Positions 7,380 through 14,788 of a stretch of DNA of 23,903 nucleotides are shown here, one piece after another. Numbering within the stretch: the stretch's first letter is position 1; each line of letters opens with the position of its first letter. Where the stretch lies: NCBI GenBank assembly GCA_021156265.1, contig JAJNBR010000007.1, positions 1-23,903 of the forward strand, written 5' to 3'. A program made the position numbers and the translations under genes. The stretch comes from Flavipsychrobacter sp. Lineage in GTDB: Bacteria; Bacteroidota; Bacteroidia; Chitinophagales; Chitinophagaceae. Under the pieces are notes generated by a model, which did not search any database, had not been told where the DNA came from, and saw only the letters and a program-made list of their open reading frames with translations.

Positions 7380-8510
7380 TTACTTTATGACAAATGGGTT
7401 AGAGTATCGCTTATCGGTGATCATCTGGTGGTCCGTCAACGTATTGAGAAAAGCGATGATAGCCTCTTTCTCTGTTTCGGAGATATTCATTTTTATCGCC
7501 GTGCTATCTTCACCGCGCAATGCCCATGCAAGATTAGGCGTTTCACGGATGCCGGTGCTGTAATGATCAATGACTTCGCCCAGCGTTTTAAAACGTCCAT
7601 CGTGCATATATGGTGCAGTTAGCGCCACATTACGCAGATTCGGCGCTTTAAACACGTTTATATCCTGCGAGCTTCCGGAAAAGCCGCCAAGACCCTTATC
7701 TGCATTCATTTCAAGCCCAATATCTGCAAACAAGCTGCCTTGAAGATATCCTGTTGTATCTATCCTGTGGCACTCAAGACAGTTATATTTGGATTGTACC
7801 AGGTTAAACCCATGCTGTTCCATCGCCGTGAAGTTTGTCTTATTGGCCATTGCCTGGTCGAAGCGTGTATTAGTTGTCTTTATTGAAGTAATAAAAAATG
7901 CTATGGCTTCCGAAACCTGATCGAAGGTTACTTCCTTATGGGGATAAGCTGCTTCAAAAAGCTCTTTATAATAGCCCAGCCGTCCCAGTTTTTGCGGCAA
8001 CGCATTTACGTCTTCAATACCCATTTCTATATGGTTAGTGAGCGGACGGGCGATCAGATCCTTCAGCCTGGCTTCTCGTCCATCCCAAAACAATGCACTG
8101 CCGCCTGTAGAAGACCCTGACCCAGTCCCATTGCCGACACTGGAGAGCGTGAAATCAGCCGTCTGAAACACAAGATTCTCAAGCGGCATCGAATTGCGCC
8201 CCGTCAACCTGTTTTCAAATCCACGACTGAATGCAACATTGTCAGAAAAAGCAAATTCCTGTTTATGGCAGCTGGCACAGGATATCGCATTGTTTAGCGA
8301 CAATTGCGGGTCGTAGAATAATACACGGCCGAGCGTAGCTTTCTCATTCTGGTTTGGAACGACAATTTTCCGGCCTGTATAATACGCGTATGGTGTTTCC
8401 GGAAGATCGAGGGTAATCGCTTTACCCTTGTCTTCGGGCGCTTTTTTCTTACACGATGGAACAATAGCAAGCGATAGCAGTATGCTTCCGAGAAGGAGTA
8501 ATTTTTTCAT
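7380..8510 (-). CDS. Di-heme cytochrome c peroxidase (CCP/MauG family) lipoprotein
   Basis: The protein has 376 residues. Residues 1-20 are a lipoprotein signal (SLAIVPSC, Cys20) followed by a Lys-rich linker, so it is membrane-anchored in the periplasm or outer membrane. Two c-type heme sites are present: CASCH (residues 78-82) and CLECH (244-248). The family motifs GRVLFYDPQLS, FWDGRE (141-146) and APYMHDGRFKTLGEVIDHY (299-317) are intact; the Met in YMHDG is the expected distal ligand region. Members reduce H2O2 using cytochrome c electrons or, in MauG-like cases, oxidise proteins; which applies here is not decidable. It follows the response regulator after a terminator and probably forms a two-gene unit with the downstream beta-barrel gene. 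Confidence 0.93.
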   Translation of the reverse strand: MKKLLLLGSILLSLAIVPSCKKKAPEDKGKAITLDLPETPYAYYTGRKIVVPNQNEKATLGRVLFYDPQLSLNNAISCASCHKQEFAFSDNVAFSRGFENRLTGRNSMPLENLVFQTADFTLSSVGNGTGSGSSTGGSALFWDGREARLKDLIARPLTNHIEMGIEDVNALPQKLGRLGYYKELFEAAYPHKEVTFDQVSEAIAFFITSIKTTNTRFDQAMANKTNFTAMEQHGFNLVQSKYNCLECHRIDTTGYLQGSLFADIGLEMNADKGLGGFSGSSQDINVFKAPNLRNVALTAPYMHDGRFKTLGEVIDHYSTGIRETPNLAWALRGEDSTAIKMNISETEKEAIIAFLNTLTDHQMITDKRYSNPFVIK

Positions 8511-8532
8511 AGGGCGGTTGTTTGGGTATTAT

Positions 8533-8553
8533 GGAAAAAACGGTTGTACCGTT
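8533..8553 (-). terminator. Intrinsic terminator after the response regulator gene
   Basis: On the minus strand AACGGT-ACA-ACCGTT is followed directly by a run of T. It is located between the response regulator stop (8634) and the peroxidase start (8510), so it should separate the two genes. Confidence 0.65.
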
Positions 8554-8633
8554 CTATTTATTATTCGAGGCGCAAAATATATGCCAGAAAACCCCATTTA
8601 TCATTTTCATAGCAGACAAAAGTAGTACCCATA

Positions 8634-9032
8634 TTATAGTTGAAGATCAATCAGGTATTCAGGTCTCAGGGGTTTATTCAGAAAACTCTTTACATAGCGG
8701 CTATTAGCAGCCTTTTGACGATCATCGGGGTAGAGTGATGAGGTCAGCATCACCACCGAACAGTTTTCCTTAAAGCTGTCGGGAAACTTTTCAAACTCGG
8801 CAAGAAATTCGAAGCCGTTCATCCCGGGCATATTGATGTCGAGGAAAATGACCTGCGGCGCTTCCTCGCTTTGATGTAGATATTCCAGTGCATCTTTTGC
8901 AGACTCAAAGCTCAGGATTTCTTCTGCAAAGGCAGTTTTCTTTACGATCCGCTCCACAAGAAATCGGTCTATCGAAGCATCATCCACTACCATCACTCGT
9001 TTGAACTTGAAACCCGGGTCAGGCTGGCTCAT
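8634..9032 (-). CDS. Stand-alone response regulator receiver protein
   Basis: This is a 132-residue single CheY-like receiver domain with no output domain. Conserved residues are present: acidic pair D17-D18 (VMVVDD), phospho-acceptor D65 (VIFLDINMPGMNG), T97 (VVMLTSS) and K120 (FLNKPL). Such proteins are phosphorylated by a sensor kinase and act by protein-protein contacts, often within phosphorelays. No kinase gene is in the window, so the partner is unknown. It is preceded by a gene-free 316-base stretch and followed by its own terminator, hence it is probably monocistronic. Confidence 0.92.
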   Translation of the reverse strand: MSQPDPGFKFKRVMVVDDASIDRFLVERIVKKTAFAEEILSFESAKDALEYLHQSEEAPQVIFLDINMPGMNGFEFLAEFEKFPDSFKENCSVVMLTSSLYPDDRQKAANSRYVKSFLNKPLRPEYLIDLQL

Positions 9033-9348
9033 TGGTTGTAGTTTATTCGGTTTGGTACAGAAATACTAGCTCTTACGGGAAACAACCGCAAACTTGCATC
9101 AGTTGTATGCATATACCTCGAAAAGGCAAGAAGATTTTTTGTCCCTGCAAAAGGAAACAGGTGTTCCTTCCGTGTGAAAGAAGTGATGTGTTGCACTTGT
9201 AAACTGGTTATCTCTCTTATCCCTTGAGGGACAAATGAATAATAGGCTGTAGTTCAACAGCTTACATTAAACATACAAAACTTTGATGAATAACAAAAAC
9301 TTTGAAGAAATAGTGGGTAGATAATTATAGCTCCTGTTGCTATAGGCA
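9033..9348 (-). other. Gene-free stretch upstream of the response regulator
   Basis: These 316 bases hold no credible coding region on either strand. Visible items are a short palindrome TCCCT-TG-AGGGA (9220-9231) and a weak hairpin TATAGC-N7-GCTATA (9326-9344) just after the downstream end of the barrel gene, which could be a poor terminator. No clear TTTG-N19-TAnnTTTG promoter is seen for the response regulator. Confidence 0.5.
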
Positions 9349-9993
9349 CTAATAGCGACGTTTCTTCAGTGGCTCTCTTACCGAGCCGGCAATGATCGTC
9401 AGGTCTAAACTATAGAACGTTTCCACATTAGAGAACATACAACTGCCACCCAAAGTGAAACCAAACGAATTAGAAAAAGCAAACTCTGCCACTGGATTGA
9501 TCAAAATCCCATAGAGTGGATCTTCAAGGGTTCCGAAAGTGTAATTCTTTATTGAAATAAATCCACTACCCGAATTGCGTTTAAAGTTCTCCGGATATTG
9601 ATAAACACCAGCAAAACCACCGCCTTTCAAATTAAACCGGATCTCCTCTGTCATTGGCAGTACCCACCCGTAGGTCGCCGAACCAAATGTCATCCGGTCG
9701 TTAGGCCTGTCATCGGCATTAAATAAAGATAGGCCTCCACGATAGTCATCCGGAACTGCATGCCCGTTTCGCCAATGTCGGCGAAAGTAAGCACCAACGC
9801 TGTGATGACGACCCCAAAAACAGTTAACCCCCATTTTATAAGAGGTAAATGTTCCTGTACCGCCACCTATGTCGGCATAGATAGCTGGGCCATTCATTTG
9901 TGCATAACACAAAGAAAGAGATAAGCTACAAACAACGAAAAGGATAAAGTTTTTCAAATAGGAGGGTTTGCTCCAATTTACCAAAAAACTCAC
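9349..9993 (-). CDS. Predicted outer-membrane/secreted protein, paralogue of the upstream gene product
   Basis: The protein has 214 residues. It has a long signal peptide (FILFVVCSLSLSLCYAQ) and then beta-strand-like repeats: GGGTGTFTSYKMGVNCFWG, HSVGAYFRRH, FGSATYGWVLPM, RFNLKGGGFAGVY and AEFAFSNSFGFTLGGSCMF, the look of a small outer-membrane barrel. It shares an order of motifs with the protein encoded at 10022-10618 (DYRGGLSLFNADDRPNDR versus DYDGGNTIFASRPDNR; NPVAEFAFSNSFG versus NPQLEFAFTKGWG), so the two are tandem duplicates. The listed start is GTG at 9993; an in-frame TTG at 9957 would give a more ordinary signal peptide beginning KNFILF. It follows its paralogue after 28 bases. Function is unknown. 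Confidence 0.75.
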   Translation of the reverse strand: MSFLVNWSKPSYLKNFILFVVCSLSLSLCYAQMNGPAIYADIGGGTGTFTSYKMGVNCFWGRHHSVGAYFRRHWRNGHAVPDDYRGGLSLFNADDRPNDRMTFGSATYGWVLPMTEEIRFNLKGGGFAGVYQYPENFKRNSGSGFISIKNYTFGTLEDPLYGILINPVAEFAFSNSFGFTLGGSCMFSNVETFYSLDLTIIAGSVREPLKKRRY

Positions 9994-10021
9994 TAAAAAC
10001 CATTTAATCAGCTGCAGCTCT

Positions 10022-10618
10022 CTATCTCAACCGTCCAAAGATCGTTGAAATATAAACTGCACCAAGAGGCTTGTAGGAATTGATATCAGCGAATACGCCT
10101 ACAGCAAGACCCCACCCCTTTGTAAATGCGAATTCCAGCTGTGGATTAGCCACCAACCCGGCAGCCAGTTTCTTTTCATAAACGGGTTCATAGTTACTGC
10201 CGTAAAATAACCACCCTTGATCCTTTCGGGTATATCCCACAATATCTTCCGCCTTACCAACTGAAAGACCGCCACGCAGGGCAAACCGGACAAGTGGTGT
10301 CGGCAGGGTGAACATCCGTCCATATTGCAATTGCAACGATAAATACCGGTTGTCCGGACGGGAAGCGAAGATGGTATTGCCGCCATCGTAATCTGCGGGC
10401 AGATTACGAGGTTTCATATAATTATCGGCCACCCCGACAGAAACAATATGGTCGGAGATACTGGCATTAAGGCCGATCAGAAGAGAAACATTTCCCGGAA
10501 TATAGCCAATACCGGCGTGCCCATATACCCATGGCCGCGATTGCTGACCATAAGCCATCGGCCCAATTAGTAACAACAACAATAAAACAATGCTTATAGG
10601 GTTCTTATTTCGGCACAT
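10022..10618 (-). CDS. Predicted outer-membrane/secreted protein (tandem paralogue)
   Basis: The protein has 198 residues. It has a signal peptide (ISIVLLLLLLIGPMAYGQ) and a barrel-like strand pattern (GHAGIGYIPGNVSLLIGLNASI, LSLQLQYGRMF, VRFALRGGLSVG, QLEFAFTKGWGLAVGVFADI, GAVYISTIFGRLR). It resembles its downstream neighbour over most of the length, including the DYDGGN...RPDNR motif and the NPQLEFAF motif. Its start overlaps the end of rsmG by 14 bases, which suggests translational coupling to a housekeeping gene. No known family is recognised. Confidence 0.75.
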   Translation of the reverse strand: MCRNKNPISIVLLLLLLIGPMAYGQQSRPWVYGHAGIGYIPGNVSLLIGLNASISDHIVSVGVADNYMKPRNLPADYDGGNTIFASRPDNRYLSLQLQYGRMFTLPTPLVRFALRGGLSVGKAEDIVGYTRKDQGWLFYGSNYEPVYEKKLAAGLVANPQLEFAFTKGWGLAVGVFADINSYKPLGAVYISTIFGRLR

Positions 10619-11237
10619 AGATCACATATTTTTCTTCAAACACAGGCTCAGGGAATATATCATGCACGTTCCAGGCTTGTGCTTTAGCCTCGAGTCCCGA
10701 CGCTTTTATCTCTTTTGTAAGGTCGCCGCCTTTAAGGCAGATAAGACCAGCATGCAGCTCGTCGCTGTGCTTTCCGGGTTTTATCTTTTCATTCACCCAT
10801 CCCCATAATTCACCAAGGGGAGCCACAGCGCGCGACACGGCAAAATCAAAATTATTACCCTTCACTTGCTCTACCCTGCTGTGCACTGCGGTTACATTTT
10901 TCAGTCCTATCGCGTCTGCTACTACCTGCACCACTTTTATTTTCTTGCCGATGCTGTCGGCCAGCACAAACTCCACCTCAGGAAAGAATATAGCCAGCGG
11001 TATACCGGGGAAACCACCGCCGGTACCAATATCAATTATTCGCGCACCTTTATGAAAATTGCACATCACCGCAATAGCCAGAGAATGCAGCACATGCCGC
11101 TCATACAACGTGTCGATGTCCTTGCGCGATATCACGTTTATTTTTTCGTTCCACTCTTTATACAGCGCATCCAGTTGCTGAAACTGGGAAAGCTGCGTTT
11201 CTGAAAAATCGTCGAAGTATTTAAGAATTATGTCCAC
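10605..11237 (-). CDS. rsmG: 16S rRNA (guanine527-N7)-methyltransferase RsmG
   Basis: The protein has 210 residues, the usual RsmG length. It transfers a methyl group from S-adenosylmethionine to N7 of G527 of 16S rRNA. Family signatures are WNEKINVISRKD (residues 29-40), ERHVLHSLA (46-54), the SAM-binding loop IIDIGTGGGFPGIPLAI (67-83) and FDFAVSRAVAPL (130-141). The start codon is GTG at 11237, overlapping the glycosyltransferase stop by 10 bases. It therefore belongs to a tightly packed unit: glycosyltransferase, rsmG, then the two paralogous membrane proteins. Confidence 0.95.
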   Translation of the reverse strand: MDIILKYFDDFSETQLSQFQQLDALYKEWNEKINVISRKDIDTLYERHVLHSLAIAVMCNFHKGARIIDIGTGGGFPGIPLAIFFPEVEFVLADSIGKKIKVVQVVADAIGLKNVTAVHSRVEQVKGNNFDFAVSRAVAPLGELWGWVNEKIKPGKHSDELHAGLICLKGGDLTKEIKASGLEAKAQAWNVHDIFPEPVFEEKYVIYVPK

Positions 11238-12382
11238 CGCTGTTTGTTTTTAAAAAGGATATAGGGTGCGAACGCAAAGTTATATACCATCCAGCCTATA
11301 TCACCAATCAAAAAGCCAGCAAGCGATATCTTTTCACCTATTTTACCGGCTACAGCATGCCACATAATATAATACACTATACATCGGCACGCCATTACCC
11401 CCAATGACAATTGCCAGTGCCCTGCCATCAGCAAGACTATGCACAGCAACCAGCTTAGTGCATGAGACAAGGCATATGCGCCCAACGCTAGTTTCACAGG
11501 CAGCTTGTAGTATTTGCCTGTTGACAGGTGACGTTGCTTTTGTTTTACATAGTCATGCAGGTTGTCTTTAGCCGGCGATAAAGTGTGTACATCCCGGTCG
11601 ATTATTACTGCCGTGTTATTCTTATGCGCTACAGCACGCATAATCAGGTCATCGTCTCCGGAAGGCAGCTTATCCCACACCTTGGAGCGCTCCGCCTCAT
11701 GGAATGCGGCCCTGGTACAGGCCATGTTACGGCCTACGGCCATATAAGGTTTGCCTGTGGCAGCATAGCTGGCCGACTGGAACAGGCTATGCATGGTCTC
11801 CCAGCGAACGAATGTATTGAGCAAACCGGGCGTCTTATGATACCTGCCAACACCTGCTACCAGCTTTTTCCCACTGTGCAGTGGCGCCACCATAGCCCGT
11901 ATCCAATGGTCGCTTATGGGTTTGCAGTCAGCATCCGTCAGCAACAGTAATTCATGGCTGGCATGTTCAATGCCTTTGCCAAGCGCATATTTTTTCCCCG
12001 GCATATCGCGCTTTGCATCCGGTGGAATGGTTACCGACCAAAGGTTATCGTATTGCTGACTGAGCTCATATAATGCTTTTTCCGTATCGTCTGTCGACGC
12101 ATCATTGACCACTATCACCTCAAAGGCCTTTTTACCTGCCGCATTCGTGTATCTTTGCGCCAGTATCGAAGGCAGGTTTTGACGCAGGTTTGCCGCTTCG
12201 TTCTTTGCACAGATAACTACTGACACAGGCTGCGGGTCGCTGATATGGCTTTCTCCATCGAGAATGAGAAAGAAATGCGAATAGAGGTATAATACATACC
12301 CCATCTGGATGGTAATGAATAGCAAATAAAGGAAGATAAGCACCTGTATCAACACGCAACAAAGAAACACAAACAACTTCAA
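11228..12382 (-). CDS. Membrane-bound family 2 glycosyltransferase
   Basis: Numbered from a TTG at 12382, the protein has about 384 residues. An N-terminal membrane helix (KLFVFLCCVLIQVLIFLYLLFI) precedes a GT-A domain with PVSVVICAKNEAANL, EVIVVNDASTDD, a DxD-type TDADC (about 149-153) and GDDDL (about 242-246), followed by a QRHLSTGKYY segment. C-terminal membrane helices then end in KNKQRWT. This layout is common among Bacteroidota processive or lipid-linked glycosyltransferases; donor and acceptor are unknown. The frame stays open into tgt on the opposite strand, but those upstream residues do not look like protein. The first in-frame ATG (12304) would remove the N-terminal helix, so a TTG or GTG start between 12343 and 12382 is preferred. 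The start is uncertain. Confidence 0.82.
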   Translation of the reverse strand: MKLFVFLCCVLIQVLIFLYLLFITIQMGYVLYLYSHFFLILDGESHISDPQPVSVVICAKNEAANLRQNLPSILAQRYTNAAGKKAFEVIVVNDASTDDTEKALYELSQQYDNLWSVTIPPDAKRDMPGKKYALGKGIEHASHELLLLTDADCKPISDHWIRAMVAPLHSGKKLVAGVGRYHKTPGLLNTFVRWETMHSLFQSASYAATGKPYMAVGRNMACTRAAFHEAERSKVWDKLPSGDDDLIMRAVAHKNNTAVIIDRDVHTLSPAKDNLHDYVKQKQRHLSTGKYYKLPVKLALGAYALSHALSWLLCIVLLMAGHWQLSLGVMACRCIVYYIMWHAVAGKIGEKISLAGFLIGDIGWMVYNFAFAPYILFKNKQRWT

Positions 12383-12425
12383 AAAAGTCAGGAACCACAG
12401 TTCTGCGGCTTTACGACCATAGCAA

Positions 12426-13556
12426 ATGGAATTTGAATTACAGGCCAGTGACCCCAACTCCTCCGCCCGGGCAGGCAAAATAACCACCGGGCACGGGGTG
12501 ATCGAAACCCCCATCTTCATGCCCGTGGGTACCATAGGCAGCGTGAAAGCGGTGACGCAAGCGCAGCTTAAGGAAGAGGTGAAAGCTGAGATCATACTCG
12601 GCAATACATATCATTTGTACCTGCGTCCCGGCACCGAAGTACTCGAACAAGCAGGGGGACTGCACAAATTCAACGGCTGGGACAAGCCCATACTTACCGA
12701 CAGCGGCGGCTACCAGGTATTCTCGCTGTCCAACAACCGGAAACTGAATGAAGAAGGCGCGATGTTCCAGTCGCATATAGATGGCTCCAAGCACCTGTTT
12801 ACGCCGGAGAATGTAATAGCAACCCAGCGGACCATAGGCGCAGACATCATTATGGCTTTTGATGAATGCCCGCCCTACCCGTCTGATTATCTCTATGCCA
12901 AGAAATCGATGGAGCTGACGCACCGCTGGCTGACACGCTGTGTAAAGGCTATGAGTGAAACGGAGCCCAAGTACGGATACGAACAGTCATTGTTCCCTAT
13001 CGTACAAGGCAGCACTTATAAAGATCTGCGGCAGGCTTCATCCGAATTTATTGCACAGATGGACTGCGACGGGAACGCCATCGGCGGTCTGTCCGTAGGT
13101 GAGCCTGAAGAGCAGATGTACGAAATGTGCGCCGTTTGCACAGAGATACTACCGGCCGACAAGCCACGCTACCTGATGGGCGTAGGTACTCCCTGGAATA
13201 TCCTGGAGAACATCTCGCTGGGTGTTGACATGTTCGACTGTGTGATGCCTACCCGCAATGGCCGCAACGGCATGCTGTTCACCAGCAAAGGCGTGATCAA
13301 CATCAAAAACAAGAGATGGGCAACCGATTTCAGCCCGATAGATGAGGGTATAGATTGCCACACCAGCAACTTCTACAGCAAGGCCTATCTGCGTCACCTG
13401 TTTGTAGCGGGTGAAATATTGGGCCTGCAAATAGCCAGCATTCAAAACCTGGCATTTTACCTGCATTTGGTAAAGCAGGCACGTCAGCATATTTTGCAGG
13501 GCGATTTCCGGTCGTGGAAAAACGAGATGATACCGATACTTAAACAGAGATTGTAA
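12426..13556 (+). CDS. tgt: tRNA-guanine transglycosylase (queuine tRNA-ribosyltransferase)
   Basis: The protein has 376 residues. It exchanges G34 of tRNA(Asp/Asn/His/Tyr) for the queuosine precursor preQ1. Catalytic and binding motifs are intact: GNTYHLYLRPG (59-69), LTDSGGYQVFSLS with D92, MAFDECPPYPS (143-153), IVQGS (192-196), GGLSVGE (220-226), and nucleophile D271 in FDCVMPTRNGRNG. The C-terminal zinc site is unusual. The region that normally reads CxCxxC is GIDCHTSNFYS, keeping only C311, and the usual His (in a SIHN-type motif) is Q340 (SIQNLAFY). The gene diverges from the glycosyltransferase and is followed after 21 bases by lptG, a gene pair often seen in Bacteroidota. Confidence 0.97.
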   Translation: MEFELQASDPNSSARAGKITTGHGVIETPIFMPVGTIGSVKAVTQAQLKEEVKAEIILGNTYHLYLRPGTEVLEQAGGLHKFNGWDKPILTDSGGYQVFSLSNNRKLNEEGAMFQSHIDGSKHLFTPENVIATQRTIGADIIMAFDECPPYPSDYLYAKKSMELTHRWLTRCVKAMSETEPKYGYEQSLFPIVQGSTYKDLRQASSEFIAQMDCDGNAIGGLSVGEPEEQMYEMCAVCTEILPADKPRYLMGVGTPWNILENISLGVDMFDCVMPTRNGRNGMLFTSKGVINIKNKRWATDFSPIDEGIDCHTSNFYSKAYLRHLFVAGEILGLQIASIQNLAFYLHLVKQARQHILQGDFRSWKNEMIPILKQRL

Positions 13557-13577
13557 CGTTAGAGCCGAACAGCAGGC

Positions 13578-14654
13578 ATGAAAAAACTCGACTGGTACAT
13601 AGTCAAAAAATTCCTGAGCACTTTCTTCTTCGCCATTATTATACTGGCGGTGATTGCCTGTGTTATTGACTATTCGGAGAAAGTAGAGGATTTTGTAGAG
13701 AAGAAGGCCCCGGCGATGGCCATCCTGAATTACTTCAAAAACTTCATCCCGCACATATCGGCCCTGCTGTTCCCCTTATTCATATTTATAGCCACCATCT
13801 TTTTCACTTCCAAGCTGGCGTACAAATCCGAGATCATTGCCGTACTGGCGTCGGGTGTTTCCTTCCAGCGCTTTCTACGTCCCTACATTATTGGCGCTGC
13901 TTTCCTGTGCGGACTTTCACTGCTGGCCAACCACTGGATCGTACCCAACGCCAACAAACAACGCCTCGCATTCGAGGACAAGTATGTACATAGTGCGTCT
14001 ATTATGTCTGACCGTAACGTGCACCTGCGCCTTACCAAAGATCTGTATATATACGTACAGAGCTATGACTATACAGCAAACGTTGGCTATCGCTTTACTG
14101 CAGAAAAGATCAACGACGTGCTGCTGAAAGAAAAAGTGATGGCCGAACGCGTGAGCTACGACAGCGTGAAAAAGATATGGACCCTGTACGGAGTGACCAT
14201 TCGCAAAAACGATGGGCTTAAGGAAAGTCTTGAGTTTGTGCCCGAACTGAAACAAGCCTACCCCAATTTCAAACCGGCTGACCTTGAAGAAGACGATGCG
14301 ATCAAAGAAGCGTTAAATACCATCGAGCTGGATAAATACATCGCCCGCGAAAAACTTCGCGGACGCGAAACACTGAACTTTTTTTATGTAGAAAAGCACA
14401 GGCGAACTGCCCAGCCATTTGCCGGCTTCATTCTTACCATCATTGGCGTATGTATTGCCAGTCGCAAGGTAAGAGGGGGCAGCGGCTTACACCTCGCCCT
14501 CGGCATCGTTATCAGTGCAGCCTATATCATGGCCATGCAACTCTCAACCACCTTCGCCACCAAGGGCGGACTGAACCCGCTTATTGCCGTTTGGATACCC
14601 AATATGCTCTTCGGCGCGATAGCGCTTTACCTGTACCGCAGGCAAATAAAATAG
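13578..14654 (+). CDS. lptG: LptF/LptG-type permease (YjgP/YjgQ family) of LPS export
   Basis: The protein has 358 residues. Family members are the inner-membrane subunits of the LptB2FG transporter, which extracts lipopolysaccharide and passes it to LptC/LptA. It begins LDWYIVKKFLSTFFFAIIILAVIACVIDY, the family's first membrane helix. Two further N-terminal helices (HISALLFPLFIFIATIFFT and a segment near residues 102-118) are followed by a periplasmic beta-jellyroll region of about 150 residues (VHLRLTKDLYIYVQSYDY, KIWTLYGVTIRK). Three C-terminal helices begin at QPFAGFILTIIGVCIASRK. It is 21 bases downstream of tgt, probably in one transcript. Whether it is LptF or LptG cannot be settled by eye. 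Confidence 0.92.
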   Translation: MKKLDWYIVKKFLSTFFFAIIILAVIACVIDYSEKVEDFVEKKAPAMAILNYFKNFIPHISALLFPLFIFIATIFFTSKLAYKSEIIAVLASGVSFQRFLRPYIIGAAFLCGLSLLANHWIVPNANKQRLAFEDKYVHSASIMSDRNVHLRLTKDLYIYVQSYDYTANVGYRFTAEKINDVLLKEKVMAERVSYDSVKKIWTLYGVTIRKNDGLKESLEFVPELKQAYPNFKPADLEEDDAIKEALNTIELDKYIAREKLRGRETLNFFYVEKHRRTAQPFAGFILTIIGVCIASRKVRGGSGLHLALGIVISAAYIMAMQLSTTFATKGGLNPLIAVWIPNMLFGAIALYLYRRQIK

Positions 14655-14676
14655 CTGTGGACAAAACACCCCACAG
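14655..14676 (+). other. Hairpin directly after lptG
   Basis: CTGTGG (14655-14660) and CCACAG (14671-14676) can pair around a 10-base loop starting right behind the lptG stop. There is no T-run after it, so it is only a possible, non-canonical 3' end. Confidence 0.3.
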
Positions 14677-14681
14677 GCCAT

Positions 14682-14697
14682 TACTGTATTAACAGTA
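14682..14697. promoter_or_regulatory. Palindrome upstream of ku (operator candidate)
   Basis: TACTGT-ATTA-ACAGTA is a perfect 6+6 inverted repeat 92 bases before the ku start. The half-sites recall a LexA-type CTGT...ACAG box, but with a 4-base rather than 8-base gap. No canonical promoter is visible next to it. A regulatory role is a guess. Confidence 0.3.
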
Positions 14698-14788
14698 TAT
14701 AAATCGCTGACTTCGACGCCTTACCGTCAATTATTAACTCTGCCGCCCATCGGCATATTTTTTTCCGCTTTTAGCCAAAATACAGGCT

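Noticed and set aside
12383..12604. N-terminal extension of the glycosyltransferase frame into tgt
   Set aside because: It overlaps the conserved N-terminus of Tgt on the other strand and reads as non-protein-like sequence before the membrane helix.
14655..14676. Hairpin after lptG as a normal intrinsic terminator
   Set aside because: There is no T-run behind the stem, so it is listed only as a hairpin.
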